Of a stretch of DNA of 64,000 nucleotides, positions 62,700-64,000 are shown piece after piece. Numbering within the stretch: the stretch's first letter is position 1; each line of letters begins with the position of its first letter. Source of the DNA: Candidatus Latescibacterota bacterium (lineage in GTDB: Bacteria; Krumholzibacteriota; Krumholzibacteriia; WVZY01); assembly GCA_011772205.1 (NCBI GenBank), contig WVZY01000077.1, forward strand, positions 17,868 through 81,867, in the 5' to 3' direction. Below the pieces are notes generated by a model. That model worked only from the letters and a program-made list of their open reading frames with translations, was not told the DNA's origin and ran no database searches. The translations under genes were made by a program, and so were the position numbers.

Positions 62700-63938
62700 A
62701 TGAATGCGCTTTTAGAAAAGTTATCTTCGCGCGTTATCTACGTGTCGTTCTTCCTCCTCGCGGTAGCGATACCCTTTTCGATCGCCGGAGCGACGGCCGC
62801 GATCTTTCTGGGCATCATCGGCTGGCTCCTAGCCTTCTGCTCGAACCCCTCAGCCAGAAAAATGCTCGCCCACATAAGGAGGGATCCATTTTCGATCATA
62901 TGTCTCGTTCTCGTTGTCTCCGCGATTCCATCGGTCTTGATGTCAGAAAACGTTGGCCGTGCTTTCAACGATTGGAAGTCCTATTGGCTCCTGACGATTT
63001 ATTTCCTCGTAGCAGCGAATCTGCCGCGAGGGAAACTCCGCGATGGCCTCTTCTGGACTTTGTTTGGGGCCGTCACGCTATCCTGCCTGGTCGCAATCAT
63101 CCAGCATTACGGCGGGATCGATTTGATTCTTTTTTCGATCAAGCCCAAGCACCGCCCGGGAAGCACCCTGTACCCGATGACACTTGCAGGGATTCTTTAT
63201 CAAATGATTCTTTTAAACTTCTCTGTTCTGAACAGGGAACGAAGGATTTCGTTAACTGGCATCCTCCTCGGCGCTGGAGTCCTCATTCAAACGGCCGCCC
63301 TGCTGTTCACGCTCACTCGGGGGGCGTACGCAGCGCTTCTCGGGGGGCTTTGTGTGGCATTTCTCATTTTGAGGAACAAGAGAGCATTCGCTGGCGCAGC
63401 TGTCCTAGTTGCGATCCTCGCGGTGTTCGTCACGCAAAATCCCACCGACCTCGACCGCTCCATTTCTGTGCCAAATATCGTGAACAGGCCGCCTGACCGG
63501 CACGTCCGCACGCGTTTCATCTTATGGGACATTTCAGTGGATCTATTCAAACAGCACCCGGTATTCGGAGTGGGAATGGGCGATTACTCGACCGAAGCAG
63601 AAAAGCTCCTCGAAGAAAGAAAAGTCACCACCACCGTTGACTCGCACAATATTTACCTTCAGATTCTAGCCACGAGGGGCCTCTTTGGCTTCATACCATT
63701 TGTGCTTTTTTGGGGGATATTGCTGAGAGACTTGTTCCGCTTGAGAAGCAGACTCGAGCCGGGATCATTCGAGCGTCACTTGGCCCTGGGGGCTATCGCC
63801 GCCACCGCCGCTGTACTTGTTGGCGCGCTGACGGAGAACAATATCGACGATAGCGAAGTATTCATTGCCTATCTCTTTATGATCGGATTTGCGAGGAGCG
63901 CAGCATTCCAACAAAGATCCTCCTCCGGAGGCGGATAA
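62700..63938 (+). CDS. O-antigen ligase / Wzy-type membrane protein
   Basis: The 412-residue protein has about eleven membrane helices. The large periplasmic loop has the Wzy_C pattern FKQHPVFGVGMGDYSTEA and, further on, DSHNIYLQILATRGLFGFIP. It is a second member of the family in the window besides 46954-48327, and may ligate polysaccharide to lipid A or to another acceptor. It follows the PorV-like gene by 30 nt and precedes another gene by 17 nt, so all four from 60080 to the window end form one operon. Confidence 0.85.
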   Translation: MNALLEKLSSRVIYVSFFLLAVAIPFSIAGATAAIFLGIIGWLLAFCSNPSARKMLAHIRRDPFSIICLVLVVSAIPSVLMSENVGRAFNDWKSYWLLTIYFLVAANLPRGKLRDGLFWTLFGAVTLSCLVAIIQHYGGIDLILFSIKPKHRPGSTLYPMTLAGILYQMILLNFSVLNRERRISLTGILLGAGVLIQTAALLFTLTRGAYAALLGGLCVAFLILRNKRAFAGAAVLVAILAVFVTQNPTDLDRSISVPNIVNRPPDRHVRTRFILWDISVDLFKQHPVFGVGMGDYSTEAEKLLEERKVTTTVDSHNIYLQILATRGLFGFIPFVLFWGILLRDLFRLRSRLEPGSFERHLALGAIAATAAVLVGALTENNIDDSEVFIAYLFMIGFARSAAFQQRSSSGGG

Positions 63939-63955
63939 CCGAGCGAAGGTATCAT

Positions 63956-64000
63956 ATGAAAGACACGTCCCAAACGCAAAATAGAGTCTTATCGAGAAGA
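63956..64000 (+). CDS. start of a further gene (first 15 codons)
   Basis: ATG 63956 follows GAAGG at a good distance, 17 nt after the O-antigen ligase stop. The first residues are MKDTSQTQNRVLSRR. Too little is present to name it; the operon position suggests an envelope polysaccharide function. Confidence 0.6.
   Translation, partial: MKDTSQTQNRVLSRR

Overview
The window is a gene-dense stretch of a bacterial chromosome. Genes are mostly on the minus strand, GC is moderate (slightly above one half by eye), and no rRNA, tRNA, CRISPR array, transposase or phage gene was seen. The lineage looks like a Gram-negative FCB-group or candidate-phylum bacterium (Krumholzibacteriota, Eisenbacteria, Zixibacteria or Latescibacteria type). 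The reasons are a TonB/ExbB/ExbD system, PorV-like and AsmA-like envelope proteins, very large secreted proteins ending in a FlgD-Ig-like domain with the 'NYPNPFNP' signature, an FmdB zinc ribbon, and many unfinished envelope polysaccharide functions. The phylum is an inference; only phylogenetics can settle it. At least ten genes are best read from TTG start codons placed behind Shine-Dalgarno motifs.

Layout. 1-3600 (minus): an ABC ATPase, a methyltransferase and TonB-ExbB-ExbD in one operon. 3600-7700: FmdB, L-lysine 6-transaminase, a YtcJ-type amidohydrolase and a small secreted protein. 7970-20560: three huge paralogous secreted proteins (1030, 1040 and 1037 aa), each with its own promoter and a 190-300 nt leader containing hairpins. 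A lone PilB/GspE ATPase sits on the opposite strand between the first and second. 20650-26210: a classic translation operon, ffh-rpsP-khpA-rimM-trmD-rplS-rnhB-yraN plus a lipoprotein. 26477-27553: a radical SAM/SPASM protein. 27640-41080: a long housekeeping run read leftwards from a strong promoter at 41049: an EF-G-like GTPase, yebC, ruvC, ruvA, ruvB, queA, an AsmA-like gene, tgt, yajC, def, fmt, a PASTA protein and rpe.

41090-58110 is an envelope and exopolysaccharide region. It holds a Yip1-like membrane protein, two divergent GT4 glycosyltransferases, a double-PDZ protein, and a beta-propeller secreted protein followed by a GT2/Wzz/Wzy-like/GT4 operon. It also holds a diacylglycerol-kinase-like lipid kinase and two multi-pass membrane proteins of GT-C type. 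58170-64000 (plus) holds an EamA permease overlapping a sirtuin with class III deacylase residues, a FlgD-like secreted protein paired with a PorV-like outer membrane protein, an O-antigen-ligase family protein, and the first 15 codons of a further gene.

The least explained part is the 12.5 kb block of three giant secreted paralogs. They share a signal peptide, a MAM/jelly-roll-like N-terminus, a middle domain that looks like a flavodoxin/glutamine-amidotransferase-like fold, and an export-type C-terminal domain. Their promoters share an extended -10 element, and one has a perfect palindrome exactly at the predicted transcription start. The PorV-like protein further along is the expected partner of C-terminal-signal (type IX-like) secretion, so the cell probably exports these proteins to its surface, perhaps in a regulated or phase-dependent way.
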